DNA of 24,730 bases from assembly GCA_046727855.1 (NCBI GenBank), contig JBKPDL010000207.1:1-24730 (forward strand), written 5' to 3'. Shown one piece after another: positions 1 through 6,872 of this stretch. The position numbers and the translations under genes are program-made. The notes beneath the pieces were generated by a model. It was not told the origin of the DNA, ran no database searches, and saw nothing but the letters and a program-made list of their open reading frames with translations. Every line of letters starts with the position of its first letter. Position 1 is the stretch's first letter. Origin of the DNA: DASPWV01 sp046727855 (GTDB taxonomy: Bacteria > Acidobacteriota > Vicinamibacteria > Vicinamibacterales > UBA2999).

Positions 1-101
1 TCGATCTCATGTCGTGTGCGGAGCAGCGGCAGCACCTCGGTCGAGTAGGCGGCGATGCCTGATCGGCTCGGCGGCATCGGCGAAAACCAGGCGATACGCA
101 T
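1..101 (-). CDS. Glycosyltransferase (GT-B fold, family-4-like), 5' end only
   Basis: Reading the minus strand from an ATG at 101 gives 33 codons open to the left edge: the peptide begins MRIAWFSPMPPSRSGIAAYS and continues with TEVLPLLRTRHEI. Such an N-terminus is typical of GT-B glycosyltransferases: a first beta strand (RIAWFSPMPP), then a glycine-containing loop (SGIAAYS) and a helix with LP-L before the second strand. Family-4 members transfer sugars from nucleotide-sugar donors to lipid or polysaccharide acceptors at the cytoplasmic membrane. The gene is divergent from the nuo operon, and its upstream region is the repeat-rich stretch at 102-514. A TTG at 113 is an alternative start; no clear ribosome binding site is visible. 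The assignment rests only on the N-terminus, so donor and acceptor cannot be judged. Confidence 0.7.
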   Translation of the reverse strand, partial: MRIAWFSPMPPSRSGIAAYSTEVLPLLRTRHEI

Positions 102-153
102 CTGCGCCGCCAAGCTTAACTGAGAGGCGCACGTCACGTGGGTTCCTCACATT

Positions 154-212
154 GGACCGCTATGCGGCCCCAACGTGAATTTTGTACTCGTTGCTGGTCC
201 GCATAGCGGTCC
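154..212. repeat. Perfect 14-bp inverted repeat
   Basis: GGACCGCTATGCGG (154-167) is repeated in perfect inverse as CCGCATAGCGGTCC (199-212), separated by 31 bases. Each arm contains its own small palindrome (CCGC-TAT-GCGG), so both a long cruciform and two separate small hairpins are possible. It lies in the glycosyltransferase/nuoA intergenic region. It could be a REP-like element or regulatory structure; no terminator-like T-run follows it. Confidence 0.8.
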
Positions 213-245
213 TAGGCGCGCGGAGCGCGCCAAGAGAATACTGCC

Positions 246-306
246 AACCAGCCAAGGGCGAGGTTCCGCAGGCATCGGGATATCAAGGGCGAGCCCTTGG
301 CTGGTT
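246..306. repeat. Perfect 14-bp inverted repeat with nested direct repeat
   Basis: AACCAGCCAAGGGC (246-259) pairs perfectly with GCCCTTGGCTGGTT (293-306). Inside it, CAAGGGCGAG occurs twice as a direct repeat (253-262 and 284-293), and the second copy can fold as GGGCGAGCCC. The structure is adjacent to the other inverted repeats of this intergenic region and no reading frame explains it. Confidence 0.8.
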
Positions 307-320
307 TCTGACGGAGGTTC

Positions 321-353
321 CCCACGGCAGTTGACATGGGTTCCTGCCGTGGG
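321..353. repeat. 10-bp inverted repeat next to tandem repeats
   Basis: CCCACGGCAG (321-330) is the perfect inverse of CTGCCGTGGG (344-353), with a 13-base loop that contains TTGACA. The right arm is part of the 13-bp tandem array at 335-399, so it could also pair with the neighbouring copy. Confidence 0.7.
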
Positions 354-399
354 TTCCTGCCGTGGGTTCCTTGCATGGGTTCGTCACGTGGGCTCACGG
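335..399. repeat. 13-bp tandem repeat, 4 clear units plus a degenerate fifth
   Basis: Units of the form C(A/G)TGGGTTCCTGC begin at 335, 348, 361, 374 and, more degenerate, 387. A further isolated copy (CGTGGGTTCCTCA) lies at 137-149. The context GTCACGTGGG is shared by 133-142 and 383-392 and includes a CACGTG palindrome each time. The exact 13-base period and the location about 120-180 bases upstream of nuoA fit either an iterated regulator binding site or a selfish simple repeat. Confidence 0.75.
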
Positions 400-514
400 G
401 AGTTCTGCAGAGGTTCGTGACGCGTGGTAGGATTCTGTTTGAACTTGAGAAATTCTTCACAAGCTCAGCTCGCCGCGCACCACAGGCACGGCGAGGCTAT
501 TTATATATAGGGCA

Positions 515-949
515 ATGGCAGGCTGGCTGGGTGTCGCAATCATGGTCGCGGTCGGCGTCGGCTTTGGCGCGATGTCTATGGTCCTGGGCCGAGCGCTGGG
601 TCCGCGCAACCCCACCCCGGAAAAAATGGCGCCGTATGAATGCGGTATGCCGCCGGTCGGCGACGCCCGCGAGCGGCAATCGGTCAAGTTCTACCTGATT
701 GCCATGATCTTTCTTCTCTTCGACATCGAAATTGCCTTTCTCGGTCCCTGGGCGATGTCGATGCGCGAACTGGCATGGACCGGTTTCGTGCAAATCGTCG
801 TGTTTTTTCTGATTCTGGTTGTGGGATACGTGTACGTATGGCGCAAAGGTGTGCTCGATTGGGGGCCGGAGCACGACCCCGACTACCCGCACCCTGCGCC
901 TCCAGGGCCTCCCACCATCAAGCGATACCGCTATGGGAATCGAAACTGA
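515..949 (+). CDS. nuoA: NADH-quinone oxidoreductase subunit A
   Basis: This 144-aa protein is the small membrane-arm subunit NuoA, which helps seal the junction of the peripheral and membrane arms near the quinone site. It shows three hydrophobic segments (about 2-24, 59-80 and 90-110). The family signature YECG is at residues 41-44 in the long loop after the first helix, and SVKFYLIAMIFLLFDIE follows, with the conserved acidic residues D70 and E72. The C-terminal tail (about 118-144) is hydrophilic and proline-rich. It is the first gene of the nuo operon. The start at 515 has only a weak purine stretch (AGGG) upstream, immediately after an AT-rich island. The stop overlaps the start of nuoB by 17 bases. 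Confidence 0.95.
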   Translation: MAGWLGVAIMVAVGVGFGAMSMVLGRALGPRNPTPEKMAPYECGMPPVGDARERQSVKFYLIAMIFLLFDIEIAFLGPWAMSMRELAWTGFVQIVVFFLILVVGYVYVWRKGVLDWGPEHDPDYPHPAPPGPPTIKRYRYGNRN

Positions 950-1400
950 TATCGAAATCCCCGTCCTCACGACGAGTCTCGAAAAGATCGTCCAGTGGGC
1001 GCGCCGATCGGCTATCTGGCCGGTCACCTTCGGGCTGGCGTGCTGCGCCATCGAGATGATGGCGATGAGCTGCAGCCGCTACGACATCGCGCGCTTCGGC
1101 GCGGAAGTGTTTCGCGGCTCACCGCGGCAATCGGACTTGATGATCATCGCCGGCCGCCTCTCGCGCAAAATGGCGCCGGCGCTCCGCCGCATCTACGATC
1201 AGATGCCGGAGCCAAAGTGGGTGATCTCGATGGGCGCGTGTGCGTCCTGCGGCGGTGTGTTCGACAACTACGCCATCGTGCAAGGGTCGGATCAGGTCGT
1301 TCCGATTGACGTCTATATCCCTGGCTGCCCGCCGCGTCCGGAGTCGGTGATCTACGGCATTGTGCTGCTGCAGAAAAAGATTGCTGCCTCGAAAATGTAG
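933..1400 (+). CDS. nuoB: NADH-quinone oxidoreductase subunit B (cluster N2)
   Basis: NuoB, 155 aa, binds the terminal [4Fe-4S] cluster N2, which hands electrons to quinone. The four ligands are visible as the tandem pair C37-C38 (FGLACCAIEMM), C103 (MGACASCGG) and C132 (YIPGCPPRP), with the spacing usual for the family. The frame stays open upstream to about 819, but family similarity begins at the ATG at 933 (MGIETDIEIP), so that start is chosen; it overlaps the end of nuoA. The short N-terminus and the absence of a C-terminal extension are normal for bacterial NuoB. The protein docks on NuoD, NuoC and NuoI; NuoI is not encoded in this operon. Confidence 0.95.
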   Translation: MGIETDIEIPVLTTSLEKIVQWARRSAIWPVTFGLACCAIEMMAMSCSRYDIARFGAEVFRGSPRQSDLMIIAGRLSRKMAPALRRIYDQMPEPKWVISMGACASCGGVFDNYAIVQGSDQVVPIDVYIPGCPPRPESVIYGIVLLQKKIAASKM

Positions 1401-1420
1401 CGCGGAGCTTTAGATCCGCG
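1401..1420 (+). repeat. Small palindrome just after the nuoB stop
   Basis: CGCGGA (1401-1406) and TCCGCG (1415-1420) form a stem, extended past one mismatch by CT/AG around a TT loop. It begins at the base after the nuoB stop codon, in the only sizeable gap (55 bases) of the nuoA-nuoC stretch. A core with CTTTAG inside GC-rich arms resembles dispersed palindromes I associate with acidobacterial genomes. That recollection is not verifiable here. An RNA hairpin at this place could affect message stability. Confidence 0.5.
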
Positions 1421-1455
1421 ATCGCGATAGCTGTAGCGCCCGGCGCGCACGACCC

Positions 1456-2067
1456 ATGACTGCGACCGACCTGATCAATCAACTCAAGCCGCTCGTGCCC
1501 GACGACTCGGTCGAACCACTGAGCGCGGCCGACGAAGAACTCAATCCAACGCTGCTGGTCTCGGCCTCACATCTCACCGATGTGTGTCGTGCGCTTCGCG
1601 ACGCGCCGGGACTGGAATTCGCCGCGTTCTCCGGCGTCACTGCTGCCGATTTTTTTCCGTTGCGCGAGCCGCGCTTCGAGCTGGTGTATCACCTCGTTTC
1701 GCCCCACCGCCGCGCCCGTGTCCGCCTCAAGGTGCGCCTGGCGAAGGATGAACCGATCGCGACAGTGATCCCAGTCTGGCCTGGGGCGGGCTGGCCTGAA
1801 CGCGAAGTCTTCGATCTGTTCGGAATTGTGTTCGAGGGCCACCCCGATCTTCGCCGCCTCCTGATGCCCGAGGATTGGGAAGGGTATCCCCTGCGAAAGG
1901 ATTATCCGGTGCAGGTCCGCAAGGACGCGCAGACGTTTATGCCGCTGCAGGTCACCGAAGAGGAGTTCCGCGCCAACATGGAGCGCGATCGCGCGGTGCG
2001 CCCCAAAACCGACACGGCCACGGTGCCGCGCGGCGGCCCGGGCACGTCGACGGGCGAAACGGCATGA
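1456..2067 (+). CDS. nuoC: NADH-quinone oxidoreductase subunit C
   Basis: NuoC, 203 aa, is the 30-kDa-type structural subunit of the connecting module and carries no cofactor. The signature segment runs from about 113 to 151: WPEREVFDLFGIVFEGHPDL, then RRLLMPEDWEGYPLRKDYP. It is a stand-alone NuoC rather than the NuoCD fusion of enterobacteria; nuoD is a separate gene downstream. Its stop TGA overlaps the ATG of the next gene (ATGA), indicating translational coupling to a gene that is not a complex I subunit. The last 25 residues or so are hydrophilic and probably disordered. Confidence 0.95.
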   Translation: MTATDLINQLKPLVPDDSVEPLSAADEELNPTLLVSASHLTDVCRALRDAPGLEFAAFSGVTAADFFPLREPRFELVYHLVSPHRRARVRLKVRLAKDEPIATVIPVWPGAGWPEREVFDLFGIVFEGHPDLRRLLMPEDWEGYPLRKDYPVQVRKDAQTFMPLQVTEEEFRANMERDRAVRPKTDTATVPRGGPGTSTGETA

Positions 2068-2639
2068 GCAAGGCGCCACAGGTTGCCGAGCGCTTGAAGC
2101 AAACGGCCGCGGCGCACGCGCGCGTGGCCGAAAGCGGCGTCGCGGCGATTGTGGCGGCGGCCGACGCGATCACGCGGGCGTTGGGCGCGGGCAACAAGGT
2201 GCTGGCGTTTGGCAACGGCGGCAGCGCGGCCGACGCGCAACACTTTGCGGCGGAGCTGGTGGTGCGATACGAGCGGGATCGGCCAGCGCGCGGCGCGATT
2301 GCGCTCACGACCGATACGAGCATTTTGACCGCGGCGGGCAACGATTTGATGTTCGAGCAGGTGTTCGCACGGCAGATTGAAGCGCTTGCGCGGCCGGGCG
2401 ATGTCGCGCTCGCGATTACCACGAGCGGCCGTTCGGCGAATGTCCTGCGAGCGCTCGAAGCGGCCAGGGCCCGCGGTCTGGTGACGATTGCGCTGACGGG
2501 GCGGGACGGGGCGGACGCGGGGTGCCTCGCCACGATTCACATCAACGTCGCGGAAGAGCGTACGCCGCAGGTTCAGGAGGTGCACACGACGGTGCTGCAC
2601 GTCCTCTGCGAGCTCATCGACGAAGCGTTGAAAGATTAA
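2064..2639 (+). CDS. gmhA: Sedoheptulose-7-phosphate isomerase-like SIS protein
   Basis: A 191-aa single SIS-domain protein closest to GmhA, which converts sedoheptulose 7-phosphate to D-glycero-D-manno-heptose 7-phosphate, the first step of heptose synthesis for lipopolysaccharide or S-layer glycans. The phosphosugar loop GNGGSAADAQHFAAELV (50-66) and the second loop TTSGRSANVLRAL (119-131) are intact. H60, E64, Q171 and H179 occupy the positions of the metal-binding/catalytic residues of GmhA. The frame is open further upstream, but the ATG at 2064 overlapping the nuoC stop gives the family N-terminus. The gene interrupts the usual nuoC-nuoD order. DiaA, a related SIS protein acting in replication initiation, is a less likely alternative. 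Confidence 0.85.
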   Translation: MSKAPQVAERLKQTAAAHARVAESGVAAIVAAADAITRALGAGNKVLAFGNGGSAADAQHFAAELVVRYERDRPARGAIALTTDTSILTAAGNDLMFEQVFARQIEALARPGDVALAITTSGRSANVLRALEAARARGLVTIALTGRDGADAGCLATIHINVAEERTPQVQEVHTTVLHVLCELIDEALKD

Positions 2640-2651
2640 CGCGTCATGTGG

Positions 2652-2670
2652 CGATGTCGTCACGACATCG
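2652..2670 (+). promoter_or_regulatory. Hairpin at the nuoD translation start
   Basis: CGATGTCG (2652-2659) and CGACATCG (2663-2670) form a perfect 8-bp stem with a 3-base loop, ending 9 bases before the nuoD ATG at 2680. No Shine-Dalgarno sequence is visible between the hairpin and the ATG. There is no T-run, so it does not look like a terminator. It sits at the return from the gmhA-like gene to nuo genes and could influence ribosome loading or protect a processed 5' end. Confidence 0.55.
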
Positions 2671-2679
2671 GTAGTTGTT

Positions 2680-3861
2680 ATGGCAGACGTCAGAACCGAG
2701 ACGATGACCGTCAATATGGGGCCCCAGCATCCCAGCACGCACGGCGTGCTGCGGCTGGTGCTGGAGCTCGATGGCGAAACCGTTGTCTCGGTGGCGCCCA
2801 CGATCGGGTACCTGCATACCGGCATCGAGAAAACCGCCGAGCAGAAAAAGTGGCAGCAGGTGATCCCGCTCGTCGAGCGCATGGACTACGTGGGCGCGCA
2901 GTCGAACAGCCTCGCCTTCGCGCTGTCGGTTGAGCAGCTGCTCGGCATCGAGATGCCCGATCGCGTCAAGTGGATTCGCGTGCTCATTGCCGAACTGCAG
3001 CGCATCAGCAGTCATCTCGTGTGGTTCGGCACGCACGCGATGGAAGTCGGCGCCATCACCGCCATGCTCTACGCGTTCCGCGAGCGCGAGATCCTGATGA
3101 ACATCAACGAGCTGATGGCGGGCTTCCGCTTCTTCCCGAGCTACATCCGGGTCGGCGGGCTGCGTGAAGACATCCCGCGCGGATTCAAAGAAGCCGTGAA
3201 GGCGTTTCTCGATCGCTTTCCCGGCAAGCTCGACGAATACGAAACGCTGATCAGTAAAAACCCGATCTGGCTCGATCGCACGCGCGGTGTCGGCAGCATC
3301 ACGCTGCAAGATTGCTATGCGTGGGGTCTTTACGGGCCGATTGCGCGTGCCGCAGGTGGCGACTACGACGTGCGGCGCGCCTTTCCGTACAGCGGCTACG
3401 AAACGTTCGACTTCGACGTGATCGGCGCGCAGAACGGCGACGTCTACGATCGCTATCTCGTGCGCATGGCCGAGATGCGCGAGAGCGTGAAAATCTGCTG
3501 GCAGGCGCTCGACCGCATTCCCCCCGTTGGCACTTGGGGCGTGGACGATCGCCGCATCGTGCCGCCACCCAAGGACGAGGTCTACACCGAGATGGAAGCG
3601 CTGATTCAGCACTTCCTCATCTATTCGCAGGGCTTTACTGTGCCGGCCGGCGACGCCTATGTTCCGGTTGAAGGGCCGCGCGGCGAGCACGGATGCTACA
3701 TAGTGTCCGACGGCAGCAATCGTCCGTGGCGCGTACACATGCGCGCACCCAGCCTGATGGCCTGCCAGGCGCTGCACAAATTCATCGTCGGCGGGATGAT
3801 TGCGGACGTAATCGCGGTGATCGGCTCGCTTGATGTGGTCATGGGAGACGTGGATCGATGA
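2680..3861 (+). CDS. nuoD: NADH-quinone oxidoreductase subunit D
   Basis: NuoD, 393 aa, is the 49-kDa-type subunit, related to the large subunit of NiFe hydrogenases, and forms most of the quinone-binding cavity with NuoB. Visible signatures: NMGPQHPSTHGVLRL (12-26), which contains the His of the quinone site; GYLHTGIEK in the next segment; FPSYIRVGGLREDIP about residues 150-165; and the C-terminal GSLDVVMGDVDR. The length is normal for a stand-alone NuoD. The ATG at 2680 is chosen; the next ATG is at 2704. The stop overlaps the ATG of nuoEF by four bases (ATGA). A small hairpin lies directly upstream. Confidence 0.96.
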   Translation: MADVRTETMTVNMGPQHPSTHGVLRLVLELDGETVVSVAPTIGYLHTGIEKTAEQKKWQQVIPLVERMDYVGAQSNSLAFALSVEQLLGIEMPDRVKWIRVLIAELQRISSHLVWFGTHAMEVGAITAMLYAFREREILMNINELMAGFRFFPSYIRVGGLREDIPRGFKEAVKAFLDRFPGKLDEYETLISKNPIWLDRTRGVGSITLQDCYAWGLYGPIARAAGGDYDVRRAFPYSGYETFDFDVIGAQNGDVYDRYLVRMAEMRESVKICWQALDRIPPVGTWGVDDRRIVPPPKDEVYTEMEALIQHFLIYSQGFTVPAGDAYVPVEGPRGEHGCYIVSDGSNRPWRVHMRAPSLMACQALHKFIVGGMIADVIAVIGSLDVVMGDVDR

Positions 3862-5819
3862 GCTTTCATCCCCCGATGGCATACGGGACAGGCGAGTGGC
3901 ATCGCTCGCAACGCAAGACGTTACCCGAAGGTCCAGAGTTTCAATACACGCCGGAGAATCGGCAACGCTTTGAAGCGTTCGCGGCGCACTACCCACCCGA
4001 GTTTCGCCAGTCCGCGATTCTGCACGCGCTTTATCTCGTGCAGGAGCAGCAGGGCTACATCTCGGCGAACGCGGCGCGTCATGTCGGCGAAGTGATCGGC
4101 TGTTCGACGGCGGATGTCGAAGACGTGGTTTCGTACTACGTGATGTTTTTCCGCAATCCTGTCGGCAGGCACGTGCTGCAGGTGTGCACAACGCTTTCAT
4201 GCGCGCTCGGCGGCGCCGAACGCCTCGTCGAAGAGCTCGAACACAAGCTGGGCATCAAGGCCGGCGAAACGGATCCGACCGGCATGTTCACCATTCAGCC
4301 GATGGAGTGTCTGGGTGCGTGCGACCGCGCGCCGGTGGTGATGGTGAATAACAGCTTCTGGCAGGAAGAGCTCAAACCGGAGCAAGCCGGGGCATTTGTC
4401 GATCGCATCAAGTCGCAAGGCGAGCGCGGCTGCGCTGGATGCCACCTCGATATCGAGCATCGGCCGGAAAGCGAGTGGAAAGGCAAGACGACGACGCCGG
4501 TCAAGCCGAAAGCGATGCCGGATTACGAGCCGGTGCTCACGCAGTACGCGTTCACACCCAACGGCTTCACGCTCGATCACTATCTCGGCAATCAAGCTGG
4601 CTATCAGGGACTGAAAAAAGCGCTGTCGATGACGCCCGAGCAGGTGATCGACGCGGTGAAGGCATCAGGCCTGCGCGGCCGCGGCGGCGCCGGTTTCCCA
4701 ACTGGCATGAAGTGGCAGTTCGTCGACAAGAAATCGCCGAAGCCGCGCTTCATCGTGTGCAACGCGGACGAGAGCGAGCCGGGCACGTTCAAAGATCACC
4801 TGCTGATGGAGCGCAACCCGCATCTCCTCATAGAGGGATGTCTGATTGGCTGCTATGCGATCGACGCGAAAGTCGCCTATATCTACATCCGCGGCGAGTT
4901 CTATCACATGCAGCCGCTCCTCGAAGCGGCAATCGAAGAGGCTCGCCGCGCCGGCTATGTTGGCACCAACATCCAGGGCTCTGGCTTCGACTGCGAGGTC
5001 TACGTGCATCGTGGCGCCGGCGCCTATGAAGCCGGCGAAGAGACGGCGCTTCTCGACTCGCTCGAAGGCAAGCGCGCGCAGCCGCGCTTCAAACCGCCGT
5101 TTCCTGCTGTCGCGGGTCTGTGGGGTTGCCCGACCGCCGTCAACAACGTCGAAACGCTGTGCAACGTCCCTCTCGTCATGACACGCGGCGTCGAATGGTT
5201 TGCGTCGCTCGGTCCTGAGAAAAACGGCGGGCCGAAGTTGTATTGCGTGAGCGGCCACGTCAAGCGCCCCGGTGTGTTCGAAGCGCCAATGAAGGTGTTG
5301 CTCCGCGAGCTGATCTTCGACTATGCGGGCGGCATGCGCGAAGGGCACACGCTCAAAGCGATAATCCCGGGCGGCTCGTCGGTGCCGATTCTGATGCCCG
5401 ATCAAATCGATATCCCCGCGAGCTTCGACGATGTGCAGAAGGCGGGATCGCTGCTGGGATCGGCGGCGATTATCGTGCTCGACGAGACCACCGATATGGT
5501 GTGGCTGGCCGAGAATCTGATGCACTTCTACCGTCACGAATCGTGCGGCAAGTGCACGCCGTGCCGCGAAGGGACCGATTGGTTGTTCCGTTTGCTGGAT
5601 CGCTTGCTGACGGGCGAGGGGTCGCAAAAGGACGTCGCGCTGCTCAAGAGCGTGGCGAACAACATCAACGGCAAAACGCTGTGCGCATTTGGCGATGCCG
5701 CCGCCACCCCGGTGTTGACCACACTCAAGTGGTTTGCGTCCGAGTACGAGGCGCACGTCAAAGGGACCGCGCCGGCGCCGGCAGACTATCGAGCGCAGCA
5801 TCCAGTGGGGGCGCACTAG
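3858..5819 (+). CDS. nuoEF: Fused NADH-quinone oxidoreductase subunits E and F
   Basis: A single 653-aa frame joins the two NADH-entry subunits. Residues about 30-185 are NuoE, with the [2Fe-2S] N1a ligands C110, C115, C151 and C155 (CTTLSC, CLGAC). Residues about 225-640 are NuoF. It has the FMN/NADH loop GLRGRGGAGFPTGMKW (271-286), the CNADESEPGTFKD loop (from 301), and the [4Fe-4S] N3 ligands C563, C566, C569 and C609 (SCGKCTPC and TLCAFGD). A roughly 40-residue linker (about 186-225) contains an extra C-x-x-C (C192, C195) of unknown meaning. The module oxidises NADH and passes electrons to NuoG, whose gene does not follow. No stop or internal start signal separates the halves, so the fusion looks genuine. 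Confidence 0.95.
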   Translation: MSFHPPMAYGTGEWHRSQRKTLPEGPEFQYTPENRQRFEAFAAHYPPEFRQSAILHALYLVQEQQGYISANAARHVGEVIGCSTADVEDVVSYYVMFFRNPVGRHVLQVCTTLSCALGGAERLVEELEHKLGIKAGETDPTGMFTIQPMECLGACDRAPVVMVNNSFWQEELKPEQAGAFVDRIKSQGERGCAGCHLDIEHRPESEWKGKTTTPVKPKAMPDYEPVLTQYAFTPNGFTLDHYLGNQAGYQGLKKALSMTPEQVIDAVKASGLRGRGGAGFPTGMKWQFVDKKSPKPRFIVCNADESEPGTFKDHLLMERNPHLLIEGCLIGCYAIDAKVAYIYIRGEFYHMQPLLEAAIEEARRAGYVGTNIQGSGFDCEVYVHRGAGAYEAGEETALLDSLEGKRAQPRFKPPFPAVAGLWGCPTAVNNVETLCNVPLVMTRGVEWFASLGPEKNGGPKLYCVSGHVKRPGVFEAPMKVLLRELIFDYAGGMREGHTLKAIIPGGSSVPILMPDQIDIPASFDDVQKAGSLLGSAAIIVLDETTDMVWLAENLMHFYRHESCGKCTPCREGTDWLFRLLDRLLTGEGSQKDVALLKSVANNINGKTLCAFGDAAATPVLTTLKWFASEYEAHVKGTAPAPADYRAQHPVGAH

Positions 5820-5822
5820 GCC

Positions 5823-6872
5823 ATGCTGGACTACATCACGCCGCAGATTCTCGTTTACGCGGCGATCATCCTGACGATCTTCTTTGCGCTGCAGATTGGC
5901 GCGGCCGTGATGGTCTACGCCGAGCGCAAGGTTGCGGCGTTCATGCAACAGCGGTGGGGACCCTTCCTCGTCGGCCCGCGCGGGCTGCTGCAGCCGGTGG
6001 CTGACATCGTCAAGCTCATTTTCAAGGAGGATCTGCGCCCGAAGGCGGCAGATACGTTGCTGTTCATCGCGGCGCCGATCATTTCAGTGGCGGCAGCCTA
6101 TGTGGCGTTTGCGCCCGTGCCGTTTGGACCCGATACCACGTTTTTCGGCTTCCTCGACAGCCCGATTCCGCTCGTCGTCGCCGACATCAACGTGGCGGTG
6201 CTCGTGATCTTTGCCGTTGCCTCGATGAGTGTGTACGGCATCGTCCTCGCCGGCTGGGCGAGCAACAGCAAGTACTCGTTGCTCGGAGGCCTGCGCAGCT
6301 CGGCGCAGATGATCAGTTACGAGCTGGCCTACGGCGTCTCGCTCGCGACGGTGATCATGCTGGCCGACTCGATGTCGCTCAGGACCATCGTCTACCTGCA
6401 AGCTGGTTACTGGTGGGGCATCATCCCGAAGTGGAACGTGTTCTTCATGTTTCCGGTCGGCTTGATCGCCTTTTTCGTCTGGGGCATTGCCGGCATCGCT
6501 GAGACCAACCGCGCGCCCTTTGATTTTCCGGAAGCGGAGCAAGAGCTGGTCGCCGGCTACCACACCGAGTACAGCAGCATGGCGTTTGCGATGTTCTTCC
6601 TCGCCGAGTACATCAACATGATCACCGTGTCGGCGGTCGCGACGAACCTGTTTCTCGGCGGGTGGAACGGTCCGTTCCTGCCGCCCGAGTTCGGGTGGAT
6701 TTGGTTCTTGATCAAGACGGCGGCTTTGCTGTTCCTCTATTTGTGGATCCGTTGGACGCTACCGCGGTTCCGCTACGACCAACTCATGGCGTTTGGATGG
6801 AAGGTATTGTTGCCGGTGGCAACCGTGAACATGATGGTGGCCGCCGCTGGGGTGCTCTACTTTGGGCTCTGA
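5823..6872 (+). CDS. nuoH: NADH-quinone oxidoreductase subunit H
   Basis: NuoH, 349 aa, is the membrane subunit beneath the quinone cavity that links quinone reduction to the proton-pumping arm. It has about eight transmembrane segments. The first conserved loop AERKVAAFMQQRWGP (33-47) continues into VGPRGLLQPVADIVKL and FKED. The acidic loop AETNRAPFDFPEAEQEL (226-242) is followed by VAGYHTEYS, all as in the family. It starts three bases after the nuoEF stop, exactly where nuoG is usually encoded. The 3' end overlaps nuoJ by 11 bases, which leaves no space for nuoI, the usual next gene. Confidence 0.96.
   Translation: MLDYITPQILVYAAIILTIFFALQIGAAVMVYAERKVAAFMQQRWGPFLVGPRGLLQPVADIVKLIFKEDLRPKAADTLLFIAAPIISVAAAYVAFAPVPFGPDTTFFGFLDSPIPLVVADINVAVLVIFAVASMSVYGIVLAGWASNSKYSLLGGLRSSAQMISYELAYGVSLATVIMLADSMSLRTIVYLQAGYWWGIIPKWNVFFMFPVGLIAFFVWGIAGIAETNRAPFDFPEAEQELVAGYHTEYSSMAFAMFFLAEYINMITVSAVATNLFLGGWNGPFLPPEFGWIWFLIKTAALLFLYLWIRWTLPRFRYDQLMAFGWKVLLPVATVNMMVAAAGVLYFGL

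Larger units (their letters stand above)
102..514. other. Non-coding divergent region rich in inverted and tandem repeats
   Basis: About 410 bases separate the divergent glycosyltransferase and nuoA. Reading frames here are short and look like no protein I recognise. The stretch holds three nested inverted repeats (154-212, 246-306, 321-353) and a 13-bp tandem repeat (335-399), listed separately. The nuo promoter should lie here. A TTGACA at 331-336 has no good -10 partner. An AT-rich island (TATTTATATATA, about 498-509) sits directly before the nuoA ATG; if it were a -10 element the message would be nearly leaderless. I cannot assign a promoter with confidence. Confidence 0.6.

Noticed and set aside
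331..359. TTGACA as a -35 box for the nuo operon
   Set aside because: At 16-18 bp spacing there is no sequence resembling TATAAT; the hexamer lies in the loop of an inverted repeat.
336..698. A 120-residue plus-strand frame covering the repeats and the start of nuoA
   Set aside because: Its composition reflects the 13-bp repeat (Met-Gly-Ser-Cys-Arg-Gly repeats) and it overlaps nuoA in another frame; no protein-like features.
2644..4200. A 518-residue minus-strand frame antisense to nuoD
   Set aside because: Composition (Arg, His, Asp rich) is that of a mirror frame of GC-rich coding sequence; nuoD and nuoEF are unambiguous on the plus strand.
4665..5948. A 427-residue minus-strand frame antisense to nuoEF
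   Set aside because: It is a shadow of the NuoF coding frame with no recognisable domain.
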